A DNA stretch of 64,000 nt from CAYPPG01 sp964412555 (GCA_964412555.1 CAYPPG010000001.1:186001-250000), one strand, 5' to 3'. Positions 36,689 through 46,212 are shown, counted from the stretch's first letter. Numbers and translations: made by a program. The notes: generated by a model from the letters alone, not told the origin.

Positions 36689-37840
36689 ATGCAAAATACT
36701 ACTCTTATACCTGACTCTCTCGAACCTATCTTGAAGGATATCAAGCGTATCGTCATCAAAGTCGGCACACGAGTAATCGACAATGAAAAAACGGATTTTA
36801 ACCGCGTGGTGATTACCTCGCTCGTGGGAGAAATCGCGGAACTCATGTCCCGAGGGATTGAGGTCATTCTTGTTTCTTCGGGAGCGGTTGGTGCGGGACT
36901 GCGGGCATTGAATGTGCAGCAGAGGCCGAAATCGATCCATTTGCGGCAAGCGTACGCGGCGGTGGGCCAGGCGCGGCTAATGCAGTTGTATAGTGATTTG
37001 TTCCGTTCTTTCAATATCACGACTTCCCAAGTGTTGTTGACAAGGTCCGAGCTCGACCGGCGGGATTCCTATCTCAACGCGCGTGAGACGCTGCAGCATC
37101 TGTTGGTTATGGGAGTATTACCGATCGTCAATGAGAATGATACTGTCGCCGTGGAAGAGCTCACCTTCGGGGATAACGATTTTCTCGCTGCCCTGGTCGC
37201 AGGAAAAATGGACGCGGGATTGTTGATTCTGCTTACCACTGTCGACGGATTGTACCGTGCATTCAATGAAAAAGAAAAAAGCGGCGAATTGATCGAATTG
37301 ATCGAAGGCAACTACGATGAATATCTGAAAGAGATATCGGACAAAATCGATCCCCTCTCGATGGGGGGGATGCGGTCCAAACTGGAAGCCGCAAAGAGCG
37401 CCTGTTCGAAGGGCGTAACCACGGTCATTTCCAACGGGTTGAAAATCGGTGTCATTGGATCACTGCTCTCCGGCCAGACTAAAGCGACCTGGATGCTGCC
37501 GACGAAGAAAAAGATGGCCGCTTGGAAATATTATCTCGCCTTCGCCAAACGCCCGTGCGGCAGCCGGATCGTTGTGGATGACGGAGCGGTGAATGCGCTG
37601 CGGGAGGGTGGCAAAAGCCTGTTGGCTTCTGGTGTGCGAACGGTTCATGGATCGTTTCATGCTAAAGATTTGGTGCAAATCGTCGATGAAACCGGCCATG
37701 AAATCGCGCGGGGGTTGGTGAATTATACGTCCCATGATCTCCAAAAGATTCAGGGGCACTCGACGGCGGAGATTAAACAGATTTTGCAGATGCGGAAGGT
37801 GGATGAGGTGGTGCATCGGGATAATATGGTGGTGGTTTGA
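36689..37840 (+). CDS. proB: Glutamate 5-kinase
   Basis: This 383-residue enzyme carries out the first step of proline synthesis, ATP + glutamate to gamma-glutamyl phosphate. It has the amino-acid kinase fold with KVGTRVIDN, VSSGAVGAGLRALN, NENDTVA, FGDNDFLAALVA and GGMRSKLEAAKSA, plus a C-terminal PUA domain (about 290-380: GSRIVVDDGAVNALREGGKS, AKDLVQIVDE). ProA is encoded about 17 kb away at 54797 and not beside it. Confidence 0.96.
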   Translation: MQNTTLIPDSLEPILKDIKRIVIKVGTRVIDNEKTDFNRVVITSLVGEIAELMSRGIEVILVSSGAVGAGLRALNVQQRPKSIHLRQAYAAVGQARLMQLYSDLFRSFNITTSQVLLTRSELDRRDSYLNARETLQHLLVMGVLPIVNENDTVAVEELTFGDNDFLAALVAGKMDAGLLILLTTVDGLYRAFNEKEKSGELIELIEGNYDEYLKEISDKIDPLSMGGMRSKLEAAKSACSKGVTTVISNGLKIGVIGSLLSGQTKATWMLPTKKKMAAWKYYLAFAKRPCGSRIVVDDGAVNALREGGKSLLASGVRTVHGSFHAKDLVQIVDETGHEIARGLVNYTSHDLQKIQGHSTAEIKQILQMRKVDEVVHRDNMVVV

Positions 37841-37865
37841 GTATGAATGACAGGGATGAAACGAT

Positions 37866-37931
37866 ATGAAAACGCGTCAAGAAATTGTAACCATCCTGGC
37901 GCAAAAGAAACCGGAGTGGGAAGAACGTTAA
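37866..37931 (+). pseudogene. N-terminal remnant of a nucleotidyltransferase-type (MNT) protein
   Basis: ATG 37866 opens a 21-residue peptide (MKTRQEIVTILAQKKPEWEE plus Arg, then TAA 37929-37931). It matches the start of small minimal nucleotidyltransferase (MntA-like) antitoxins, which would continue ...Y-G-V...G-S-x-A-R-G. No continuation is found before the convergent gene at 37935. It is a truncated scrap or a deletion end point. Confidence 0.5.
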
Positions 37932-37934
37932 ATA

Positions 37935-39704
37935 TTAAGCCGAGGCGGGTGAAAGAAATTGCGCCGCTTCTTGAAAGTGGCCGGCTTGCATGCAGGCCAA
38001 TCCGTAATGATGGCGAATCTCTTCATCGGTGGGGAATTTGCCGAATAGTTTTTTAAAAATATCATAGGCGCCTTCGTTTTGATCGCTCTTCAAATACGCC
38101 TGTCCGAGTTCGAATTGAATTTCCCGGTGGGAAGCATGACTTTCCTGATACGGTTCCAAGAGGGCGGCTGCGTCTCTTGGACGGGCGGTGTCACGGTAAA
38201 TTTGGGCGAGGAGGACTGCGGAGTGGGGGAGTTCTTGTTGACTGGCAAGGAGGGATTGACAGAGTCGTTCGCTTTCCTCGTAGTTTCCGCGATTGTAATT
38301 GACACACGACAGCCAATATCGCACTTTCGGATCATCCGGCATAAATTTTCCGGCCGTCTCGATTTCTTGTTGAGCGTCGGCGAAGTTTTCGACTTTCTCT
38401 AAGGCGATTCCCAGATAGAGATGCGCCTTTCCATCCGTGTCTTTGCGGCGGATGGCGTCTTTTAGCAGGGAGATGCCGTTTTCGTACTCCGCAATTTCCA
38501 CGTATGCTATACCCAAGCGCCGAATGTTTTGGATTGAATCCGGTTTTTCTTCCAACAGCCGCTGCAACAAGGGAATAGCAAGGTCCCATTGTTTTTGTTC
38601 GAAAGCCAATCGGGACAAACGGGATAGCAGGGTGGTATTATGCGGTTGCAAATCGAGCGCTTTTTGAAATAAGGCAATTGCGTTTTTCCAGTCCCCGGCA
38701 TCTTCATACGCTTCTCCCAAGGTAAGTGCGTAGCCGAAATTGGTTGATTCCAGTTCATGCGCTTTCCGTAAACATAGAATCCTCTTTTTGATATCTTCTT
38801 GCGCTGCATAACATTTGGCCAAGCGTGAGAAAAGATCCGCGTTCTTGGGATCATAGGTGAGAGCTTTTTCCAAATTGTCTATGGCTTCGTCATAATCTTG
38901 GTTGGTGTAATAATCTTCCGCTAAATTTTTGAGCCGTTGGACTTCTTCCCGAACGATTGTCGGGGATAAATGAATCAACTTGCCGATAAACGACTTGAGT
39001 GTGGATATCCGTTTTTCGAAGGGCAAGTCTTTCAGTTTTCGAAACAGCTGTGTTTCCAGGGCGCTGCGTTGATGGGCTTCGATATATTGCAGATACTCTT
39101 TGGCGGATTGATTGAGGCTGTTTTCTTCGCTGATTTCTTTGAACCGCTTGTTGCAAAACGTCTCGAACAGCCTTTGGGTACTTTGTTCCATTTCCTTATC
39201 ATCGGCGAGAAGGGAACGTAGAGCAGTCACGGTTTTCCGCACCAGGATTTGTTCTTCCGGAGCGAGATTTTCCCGTTTTTCCGGGGTTCGATATTGTTCC
39301 AACTGATACTGCAGTTTTTCTTTCGCGGAACGTTTGGAAAGAAATTCCTCGGTTCGCTTAAATAATTTCTCACCGAGTTGGCTCGTTTCATGAGACAAAC
39401 GATTCAGTTTCTTATCGATCTCAAAAATCCGCCGCATTTCAAGCAATTCGTTCTTGAGTTCATCCGTGGTTCCTTCGAAAAAGAGTGAGCGAATCCTGTT
39501 TTCACGTTCTTTTTCTTCTTCTTGATAAAAACGTGATCGCGCGGAAACCTGCAATTCATGAATTTTGGCCGCATTGCTGAATTTCACCACCCGTTTCAAT
39601 TTCTGCGAAGGCGTCTCGCTTTCTTGAGTCTCCTCTTCTTGGGGTGGTTTCTGAATCTCTTCTTCGGGATTCGGATCGGAAGGATGCATGTTTTCTTCGT
39701 TCAT
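37935..39704 (-). CDS. TPR-repeat protein
   Basis: This 589-residue protein has an acidic, low-complexity start (MHPSDPNPEEEIQKPPQEEE) and a coiled-coil region (about 35-215). It then has at least eight tetratricopeptide repeats (from about 255), for example YDEAIDNLEKALTYDPKNADLFSRLA in part. It would be a protein-interaction scaffold in the cytoplasm, as no signal is seen. It overlaps the upstream FapA-domain gene by 4 bp (ATGA) with the ribosome site inside that gene, so the two are coupled and may act together. Confidence 0.85.
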   Translation of the reverse strand: MNEENMHPSDPNPEEEIQKPPQEEETQESETPSQKLKRVVKFSNAAKIHELQVSARSRFYQEEEKERENRIRSLFFEGTTDELKNELLEMRRIFEIDKKLNRLSHETSQLGEKLFKRTEEFLSKRSAKEKLQYQLEQYRTPEKRENLAPEEQILVRKTVTALRSLLADDKEMEQSTQRLFETFCNKRFKEISEENSLNQSAKEYLQYIEAHQRSALETQLFRKLKDLPFEKRISTLKSFIGKLIHLSPTIVREEVQRLKNLAEDYYTNQDYDEAIDNLEKALTYDPKNADLFSRLAKCYAAQEDIKKRILCLRKAHELESTNFGYALTLGEAYEDAGDWKNAIALFQKALDLQPHNTTLLSRLSRLAFEQKQWDLAIPLLQRLLEEKPDSIQNIRRLGIAYVEIAEYENGISLLKDAIRRKDTDGKAHLYLGIALEKVENFADAQQEIETAGKFMPDDPKVRYWLSCVNYNRGNYEESERLCQSLLASQQELPHSAVLLAQIYRDTARPRDAAALLEPYQESHASHREIQFELGQAYLKSDQNEGAYDIFKKLFGKFPTDEEIRHHYGLACMQAGHFQEAAQFLSPASA

Positions 39705-41443
39705 TCCATCTCCTCCTCATCGTCAAAGGAACGGTCTTGATAGGGGAATATTTCCAATGCGTCATTGACGAAACAAACATTGGCCGGTCCTGTCGGCTTT
39801 TTAATTGTCAACGTTTGTCCCATCATAGTAATTTCCACTCCCGGCATGATGGTGTCGGTTGCTCGCACAGTACGGGAACGCATTTCCGACGTTTTCAGGT
39901 CGGCTTTCGCTTTTTCAAATTTTTCTTCTTTTTTCGCAAGCCCTTCCTTCGCTTTGCTCAAATTTTTTTCGATTTTTTTAAACGCTTCTTCCTTGTCGGG
40001 TGGTAAATATCCTTTTTTTTCTTTATAACGATTCAGTGTTTCAATCGATTCTGTGTACCGCTCAATTTTTTCCCGCAAAGGCGCAATTTCCTCTTCCAGT
40101 TTTTCGATCAGCTGCTGCCCTTCCGTGATATCGTATCCTAAGCGAATTTTGGTTTTGACTCCCATATCCGAACCGATTCGAACGGCACAGACATCGTCTT
40201 CCACTTCGATTTCACCTCCGATCAATTCGGCTTCCTTACCGTCCAGGTGAAGCCTTCGCGCCTTGATATGACATTGTATGACAAATCCATGAACTTTGAC
40301 ATCTTTTTTGGCCCGAAGATTGGCCGCGTTGAGAAATTTCGCATCGATATTTTTCCTGGCAGCTACCCGCGCACCTTCTTTCCCTTGCACGCCTCCGGGT
40401 AAAAACACATGGCCATTCGATTTGATCGTACTCGCTTCGACCGTGCCTTTCACGATTACATCTTCCAGCGATTCGACTTGGAAGCCGGAGAGAACATCAC
40501 CTTCCACAGTCACGGCAACCGTCGCTTCGACATTTCCTGTGGAGTAATCCACATTACTTTTGATTTCCAACGTAGGAACGATGGCGATTTTGTCGCCTTC
40601 CAAATAAGCGCAACCATCCACCGCCGAAAGTAAAGCAAGTCCGTCCTCCGAGGCATTCGTATTTTCTATCGGCGGAAAAGGATAATCCACTCCATCCCGG
40701 CAGGGAATCGAATTTCCGAAGACATCCATCCCGGGATTTCCGTTTGTTGCAGGAGTCTTTTTAATAACAACTTGCCCTTTGGAAACATTGATGAATGTAT
40801 TTAACCGCTTATAATCGACGCGGTCTCCTTTCATCAAAGTGGGTTTTCCTGAAAAATCACACAATCCAAGGCATTCCTCGAGTACGGCATCTTGTCCGGA
40901 AACCGGCTCGTCACCTTGAGCCACTTTCACCACGGTACCCGGTTTCTTTTTAGATACCTGTTCAATTTTTTTATCGATTAAACCGAAGACTATCCCCTGT
41001 CTTTCCAATCCCGCTCGGATTCGGTCAGGCGACCATAAATGTTTAAAATCCTCGGGAAGAGCAAGAGTGACACTCAAACGGTCTTTGCTGATGGTAATTT
41101 CCGGTCCGACGATGGTGACGGCGTCCATGATGAATGAGGCGGATGGAAATTCTTCGGTCGCCCCATACGTTTCGGGAGAAACGAGTTTGGATTTCACCGC
41201 TTTTAAAATGATTGAATCCAAACCTTTGATCAGAGATAAGAGAGTTGTGCGGAAGCGGTCAGGTGGTAGTGAGGATGACCAACCCTTCAATTGGTCGATC
41301 AGGGGGATACTTGCTTGTAGATCGGCGATTATCTCTTCCGTGCCGGATTGCGCTTCTAATACTTGGATAAATTCATTCACTCCCTCCAGTAATTGGTCGA
41401 CAGTTTCAGTATATTTACGTATTTGATTTTCACTTTGGTCCAT
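39701..41443 (-). CDS. FapA/DUF342 domain protein
   Basis: This 580-residue protein matches the DUF342/FapA pattern. It has an N-terminal helical part, then KPTLMKGDRVDYKRL, GNPGMDVFGNSIPCRDG, and a right-handed beta-helix with repeated V-x-V-x-G strands (DVIVKGTVEASTIKSNGHVF). A charged coiled coil follows (about 450-535). Named relatives in Geobacter, Vibrio and Bacillus affect cell shape and flagella or motility. It forms a 4-bp overlapping pair with the TPR gene downstream. There is no signal peptide, so it is cytoplasmic. Confidence 0.85.
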   Translation of the reverse strand: MDQSENQIRKYTETVDQLLEGVNEFIQVLEAQSGTEEIIADLQASIPLIDQLKGWSSSLPPDRFRTTLLSLIKGLDSIILKAVKSKLVSPETYGATEEFPSASFIMDAVTIVGPEITISKDRLSVTLALPEDFKHLWSPDRIRAGLERQGIVFGLIDKKIEQVSKKKPGTVVKVAQGDEPVSGQDAVLEECLGLCDFSGKPTLMKGDRVDYKRLNTFINVSKGQVVIKKTPATNGNPGMDVFGNSIPCRDGVDYPFPPIENTNASEDGLALLSAVDGCAYLEGDKIAIVPTLEIKSNVDYSTGNVEATVAVTVEGDVLSGFQVESLEDVIVKGTVEASTIKSNGHVFLPGGVQGKEGARVAARKNIDAKFLNAANLRAKKDVKVHGFVIQCHIKARRLHLDGKEAELIGGEIEVEDDVCAVRIGSDMGVKTKIRLGYDITEGQQLIEKLEEEIAPLREKIERYTESIETLNRYKEKKGYLPPDKEEAFKKIEKNLSKAKEGLAKKEEKFEKAKADLKTSEMRSRTVRATDTIMPGVEITMMGQTLTIKKPTGPANVCFVNDALEIFPYQDRSFDDEEEME

Positions 41444-41567
41444 GTTGTTATCGCACTATGAAAAAATCCTTAACAAAGCATTGACACTTTTTCCATAAAA
41501 TCCCCAGATTGAGAAAAATTGTAGACTCTTCAAAAAAGCGGTAAAGGTGAAGTCCAATCAGGGTAAA

Positions 41568-43052
41568 TTATGGATAAGTAATGGTTTCACTGTCAATGAT
41601 ATATAAATGATAGGAAAAATCATCATAATACAAATTTCGATCCTTTGTCTCTACTTCACCCCGCTGAAAATCGACGGTATCCGAACGGAAATGTTTCTTC
41701 GGTGGATCCAATTCCGCTCCATGATCCGAATTCACAACCAAACGATAAGGATCCATATACCCGAAATAGAATTCTCTTACCTTTTCTCGTTGCTGTTCCG
41801 TAAACGATCCGCCAGCATGGACAGCCAAAATCCCCATATTGGGATCGACAGGAATCCAGCCATAAGGATCAAGATAAATGACACACCAATCGTGCAAATT
41901 TTTCGCTCCCGGATAGAGCATCCATCCGCTTTCCCAACGAGCTGGGATTCCCTTCATCCGGCATAGCGTCATAAATAGAAGGGCTAATTGGCCGCAATCT
42001 CCATATCGCTTTTGATAAGTGTATCGGCTGATATTCCGAATGGTTGAATATTCCCGTGCATAACTGTAATGAAAATTCTCACTCATCCACATATAGATTT
42101 TCTTGGCAATATGATAGGGATTCGTATTATCTCCGACGATCTCGTCCAAAGTTGACTGAAATTCCGGAAGGAAAACAACATGGGGAGGTTTTTCTTGAAT
42201 AAAACTCCTGACTTCCTCCGGAACTTTATCGGTTCCTTTCTCCGGATCGATCACTGTAAGGCGGGATATCGAAATATAAGAATAATCAATGCTGAAAAGT
42301 GTGGGAGAACCGGAACAGGCATGCGATTCGAGATAAACAGAGCGATGTGGAGCAAACGAGGAATTTTTCTTCAATCGGTTCGGAATCGAAGAAAATAAAC
42401 GCAGCTCCTTTTGGAATGCGTTTTCTTTCGGATAAGGTAGCCAGCAACGAATAAGAGTTCCTTCCTGCACAGCATCCGCAGCGACAAGTACATTCATTCG
42501 GAGGCGAAATTTTCTTGATTTCGCATCCGTATTTGACCGCATCTGTTGTACGGTATCGTATACAATCTGAAAGAACGGTTTTTGATCCTTATCGATCTTG
42601 CGTTCATAAAGGTCAGGAAAGCGGAAAAACAGATTGCTTACACTTGGAGAAATGAAACGTTCGACGCCATTGATGGTCCGCCGGTCAAAACGCTCTTCCT
42701 CCAGCCATTGTTCCAGTTCACGTTCTTCGAAATTTCGGATTCTTTTATGAAGCTGATCCAGCAAATCCTGGCGCGTCAGGTCATAATCCAGACGAATTCT
42801 TCGGAGACGTTCGGCTTCCCACAACGGATCTCGTTGTTTTTCAGATGCATCTGTTTTCGACGCGGATTCAATGTATTCACTTACAGTTCCGATGTTTTCG
42901 CTTTCTGGAATATGGGGTGACCTTTCCTGGCCGATTTGGTTTTCAGAAAAAACACTCTTTGACAAAAAAAGGAGAAATAATAATACCTTACCAATACTAA
43001 TGCTGTTTTTAGATGTTACGGACATAAGACACTTAAACAACTTTTCCTTCAT
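41568..43052 (-). CDS. Exported transglutaminase-like protein
   Basis: This protein has 494 residues from ATG 43050-43052; an in-frame ATG 15 codons earlier is possible. It has an N-terminal hydrophobic segment (IGKVLLFLLFLSKSVFS), a helical region rich in charged residues, and a transglutaminase core with catalytic Cys in RYGDCGQLALLF (about 352), His in NLHDWCVIYL (about 386) and Asp in IPVDPN (about 399). This triad fits TG-like proteases or peptide modifiers. The gene overlaps the end of the upstream Tat-exported gene by 20 bp, so they are co-translated. Confidence 0.85.
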   Translation of the reverse strand: MKEKLFKCLMSVTSKNSISIGKVLLFLLFLSKSVFSENQIGQERSPHIPESENIGTVSEYIESASKTDASEKQRDPLWEAERLRRIRLDYDLTRQDLLDQLHKRIRNFEERELEQWLEEERFDRRTINGVERFISPSVSNLFFRFPDLYERKIDKDQKPFFQIVYDTVQQMRSNTDAKSRKFRLRMNVLVAADAVQEGTLIRCWLPYPKENAFQKELRLFSSIPNRLKKNSSFAPHRSVYLESHACSGSPTLFSIDYSYISISRLTVIDPEKGTDKVPEEVRSFIQEKPPHVVFLPEFQSTLDEIVGDNTNPYHIAKKIYMWMSENFHYSYAREYSTIRNISRYTYQKRYGDCGQLALLFMTLCRMKGIPARWESGWMLYPGAKNLHDWCVIYLDPYGWIPVDPNMGILAVHAGGSFTEQQREKVREFYFGYMDPYRLVVNSDHGAELDPPKKHFRSDTVDFQRGEVETKDRNLYYDDFSYHLYIIDSETITYP

Positions 43053-44892
43053 ATTGTTTTCGGATATTTTTCCGAGTGTTCGGTTTAGTAGGCACATGTA
43101 ATTGCAACGTTCGATCTCCGATATTCCAAAAAGTGGACAGTTGTTTATTCTCGATTTTAGCGGATGCGCTTTTCAACGGCCGGCTTTCTCCCTCTATTTT
43201 CATCTGCATGGAAAAAGCAAGATAGGCTGAGGAAAGGCCGGAGAAATCGATGCTTCGCTCGTCGCCTTCGTAACAGATCAGATCGATAAAGGAGGTTTCG
43301 CTGTCGAAACCGGTTTCACAGCGAATGGGGAAATCTCCAAATGATTTCGTGAGGATGGATAGTTCAATGAGCATATCCCGGTCCCGAATTTCATAAGTCG
43401 GGATTTCTGTATCTTTCTTCTCAGTTACTTTCATGTTATCAATTTCCGCTCCGATTTCAAAACGGAGGCGCAGGTCCTTCGCCTGGATGGTTGCATTTTT
43501 GACTCGGTCCAAACTAGGATGGGTGTCTCCATAATCGGTGGCGAACACGACACTGGATAATGCATGTTCTCTACTTTGGACAGTATAAATTAGCGCCGAA
43601 CAGAAATCATAATGGTCGTGTAAAAAACGGGCATGAAGGTAGGTCGGGTTTTCCTGAGTACCCCAGTAAGCTAGAAACGAACGTTTTTGCCGCCAAAAAT
43701 CTCCCTGGTTTACGGTTCCAAGAGCGTATTTTGGATGCAAATAGGTAACTCCGATGACCGGTTTATCCGATTTGGAAAACGTTTCGATAACTTCGCGCGG
43801 CTCTTTCAACGTCGTGAAGTAATGGACAAACCGGTCGGGACAATTGAGCGGCAGGCGGCAATAATCCATGCTCATGGGCAGCGGATCTTCATCGATCATC
43901 TCCGCTTTTCCATGAGTCGCCATTTCGAGAAAGGCTAATGTGCTTCCTCTCTGGCGCAGATCGGTGGAATAACAACGGCTGTGGGGACCGGCCCATTGTT
44001 TTGTCGGCGGATGAAAGTGAGTCGCGACGTGTTTCCAAGCCAAATCCGTGATTTCGCGAATTAATCGCAAGTCCTCTTCGTCCCGCACATGCAAGAACAT
44101 GCGGGACAATTCGGCTATAGCAACAATAGAATATGTCGGGCTGTTGTATTCTGAAAACGATCCTTGACTCATGGTATGTTCATAAAAGCGCCGTAGACGT
44201 TTTTTCGCATACTCCTGCATCTCCTTCAAACCAAATCGGTCGGAAACCACCAAAGTCATATAGGTTCCCATCACAGCTATGTTTGTGTAGCCAGGACCGA
44301 CATTGCGTTTCTGAATAGAACGGGCGGCATGGAGGATGGAATCTTTCACTTTGGAAGCCAATTTCTCCCCGATTTCATCGCGATGATGAATCCAGACGTA
44401 GAGCAGCTGGACACCGCAGAAATCCGCCCAGTTCCAATCTGGGGGGGACATTACGTCGAGTGGTTCCTCCAAATACCACGACCAGATTCCATAGGTTCGG
44501 CTGGCTGGATCCTGATCTTGTAAGGCAATCACTGTATCCAATATTTCTTTCGCCCGATCGATACGCCAATCGACACCAGATGCCAACAACGCGGCGGCGT
44601 ATTGCAAGGAACCGCGTGTTTGGTGAACCACACCGCTGTCTAACGTCGTATGATAGCCTACAGAGGAAACATGGCTTTTGATCATTTTCACTTCCGGATC
44701 GTAGTTTTGATCCGCTTTTTTGAGGGCAGCCAATAAGGACCTTCGCTGCATGGTGGTGAGTTCTACGTTTTCAGCGGTAAAGCCGAATTGGCTAATACAA
44801 CCAATCCCGGCCCATGCGGTTCCTTGTTTGAGAAATGATCTTCGTAACATTGTGTTTTCTATTTTGAGGATTTTATTCTGTTCTAGTTTCAT
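43033..44892 (-). CDS. Tat-exported alpha/alpha-toroid protein (polysaccharide lyase-like)
   Basis: This is a 619-residue protein. A Tat signal (R-R-S-F-L-K-Q-G, about 17-24, then a hydrophobic stretch) follows a 14-residue leader. I start at ATG 44892, preceded by AAGGAT; ATG 44850 lacks a ribosome site. The body begins with helix pairs rich in W and Y (YGIWSWYLEEPLDVMSPPDW, NWADFCGVQLLYVWIHHRDE), typical of heparinase II/III or GH88-like toroids. It then has beta-rich C-terminal parts. I cannot identify the catalytic residues. It precedes the transglutaminase gene with overlap. Confidence 0.75.
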   Translation of the reverse strand: MKLEQNKILKIENTMLRRSFLKQGTAWAGIGCISQFGFTAENVELTTMQRRSLLAALKKADQNYDPEVKMIKSHVSSVGYHTTLDSGVVHQTRGSLQYAAALLASGVDWRIDRAKEILDTVIALQDQDPASRTYGIWSWYLEEPLDVMSPPDWNWADFCGVQLLYVWIHHRDEIGEKLASKVKDSILHAARSIQKRNVGPGYTNIAVMGTYMTLVVSDRFGLKEMQEYAKKRLRRFYEHTMSQGSFSEYNSPTYSIVAIAELSRMFLHVRDEEDLRLIREITDLAWKHVATHFHPPTKQWAGPHSRCYSTDLRQRGSTLAFLEMATHGKAEMIDEDPLPMSMDYCRLPLNCPDRFVHYFTTLKEPREVIETFSKSDKPVIGVTYLHPKYALGTVNQGDFWRQKRSFLAYWGTQENPTYLHARFLHDHYDFCSALIYTVQSREHALSSVVFATDYGDTHPSLDRVKNATIQAKDLRLRFEIGAEIDNMKVTEKKDTEIPTYEIRDRDMLIELSILTKSFGDFPIRCETGFDSETSFIDLICYEGDERSIDFSGLSSAYLAFSMQMKIEGESRPLKSASAKIENKQLSTFWNIGDRTLQLHVPTKPNTRKNIRKQYEGKVV

Positions 44893-44916
44893 GGTAAAAT
44901 AGATCCTTCATTTTTT

Positions 44917-45088
44917 GTCTGAATCAGGATACCCAGGATTCTAGGATGACCAGGATATGCCTTATTGACAGGCATTCGACATTTGACGAGTGAACAGCGT
45001 TCGATGACCGTCTTCTCGAATCGTCATGAAATACTTTCATATACCCCATCCTGGAAATCCTCCCATCCTGGCCAATCCTGATTCAGAC
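44917..45088. repeat. MITE-like element, copy A (172 bp)
   Basis: The ends are GTCTGAATCAGGAT at 44917 and its exact inverse ATCCTGATTCAGAC ending at 45088. Both arms contain further copies of CAGGAT/CCAGGATT. Read in reverse complement, it aligns along its whole length with the element at 45984-46154, including an internal ATGACG...ACTCGTCA segment. The two copies are inverted relative to one another and bracket the ThuA-like gene. The element carries no full gene. Confidence 0.9.
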
Positions 45089-45134
45089 CATAAGGGGAAC
45101 GGCAAATCGTTCCCCTTTATCAAGTTGTTGCTCT

Positions 45135-45887
45135 TTACCGCCGGCAGGCCGCCCATTCGATGGATTGAACGACAATCTTACGAAACTCGGGTGGGCTGCA
45201 TGATTTCACATCATGGCCTAATGCAAAATAGACGCATCGAGCGTTATGCACATAATGGGTGCACAACATCGGCTCTGCAACCGTATGCCCGAATCGCTCT
45301 TCGTTGGCCGTCATGATGATATGCATATCGGGACGCATCAATAGATTGAAATACAATTCATCATCGGTTGTAAACGGTGTTACCCCTTCGACAATGGGGT
45401 GAGTCTCATCTTTCACGTCGACACGGAAAGTGTGATAGGGTCCGTGAGTCGAAAGACCGCTGACCCACATCGCACCGTAAATGTCGATCGAGTCGCGCCA
45501 TTTCTGGACATTGGCAACAGCAAAATGATTGATGACAAGACCATTTCCTTCTTGGAGAAATTTTAGAATACTTTCTTTCACGAAATCGGGAGGATTGCCA
45601 TTGTCCACTTTCATTTGGACCATCAGCAGCACTTCGTAATTCTTCAGGTTTTCATATCGAAGGGCTTCCAATTCGTCTTTTTCGACAGCTGTAATGTCGA
45701 CCGTTGGATAGTTTTCCTCGATGTCGACAAGAACATCGTTCCATATCCCCGGCGTTCCATGAGGTTCTTTGCCGACCATGAGACATTTTACCGGCGGTAA
45801 ATCGGCAGCCAGTAAAATTTGAGGCAATACAAAGCTGAAACAGACAAAAACAACCAATGCGAATACTGTTTTCGAATAGTTCATCAT
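45135..45887 (-). CDS. ThuA-like exported protein
   Basis: This is a 250-residue protein with a Sec signal (MMNYSKTVFALVVFVCFSF...LLAAD) and the ThuA glutamine-amidotransferase-like fold: VKCLMVGKEPHGTPG, NYEVLLMVQMKVDNG, FLQEGNGLVINHFAV, and late G-H-D-V-K-S. The usual catalytic Cys of amidotransferases is absent in ThuA folds. The family is found with sugar and polysaccharide metabolism and has no proven activity. It lies between two inverted copies of a short mobile element, so it may have been carried in with them. Confidence 0.87.
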   Translation of the reverse strand: MMNYSKTVFALVVFVCFSFVLPQILLAADLPPVKCLMVGKEPHGTPGIWNDVLVDIEENYPTVDITAVEKDELEALRYENLKNYEVLLMVQMKVDNGNPPDFVKESILKFLQEGNGLVINHFAVANVQKWRDSIDIYGAMWVSGLSTHGPYHTFRVDVKDETHPIVEGVTPFTTDDELYFNLLMRPDMHIIMTANEERFGHTVAEPMLCTHYVHNARCVYFALGHDVKSCSPPEFRKIVVQSIEWAACRR

Positions 45888-45983
45888 TTCAATCTCCTTT
45901 TCAATGAAGTGTTCATATGAAAGACCATTCTAGGAAAATTTCAAGCAGATTCGACGATTTCTGTTGAAAAGAACACACGTTTC

Positions 45984-46154
45984 GTCTGAATCTGGATTGG
46001 CCAGGATTGGAGGATTTTCAGGATGGGATATAGGATAGTATTTTATGACGGATCAAGAAAAAGATCGTTGGTCGCTGATTACTCGTCAGATTATAAATAT
46101 CTGACAATTGGCCAATCCTGTTTATCCTTCAATCCTGGAAATCATGATTCAGAC
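45984..46154. repeat. MITE-like element, copy B (171 bp)
   Basis: The ends GTCTGAAT and ATTCAGAC, and the internal sequence, align with copy A read in reverse. Inside, ATG 46045 opens a 19-codon frame starting M-T-D-Q-E-K; copy A has the matching start M-T-I-R-E-D with different later residues. The gap 45888-46245 holds this element and the promoter/operator of the next locus, and nothing else I can support. Confidence 0.9.
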
Positions 46155-46212
46155 AATGTGGGGATAGCATTCGATGAATGGATTCTTGACATTTGATATT
46201 AAATCTAACAAT

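Noticed and set aside
43098..44892. Alternative start for the toroid protein at ATG 44850
   Set aside because: The Tat motif would sit closer to the start, but there is no ribosome site before 44850, while AAGGAT precedes ATG 44892.
44917..46154. CRISPR-like array from the repeated CAGGAT words
   Set aside because: The repeats are few, inverted and unevenly spaced, without unique spacers of constant length; they form the ends of two mobile elements.
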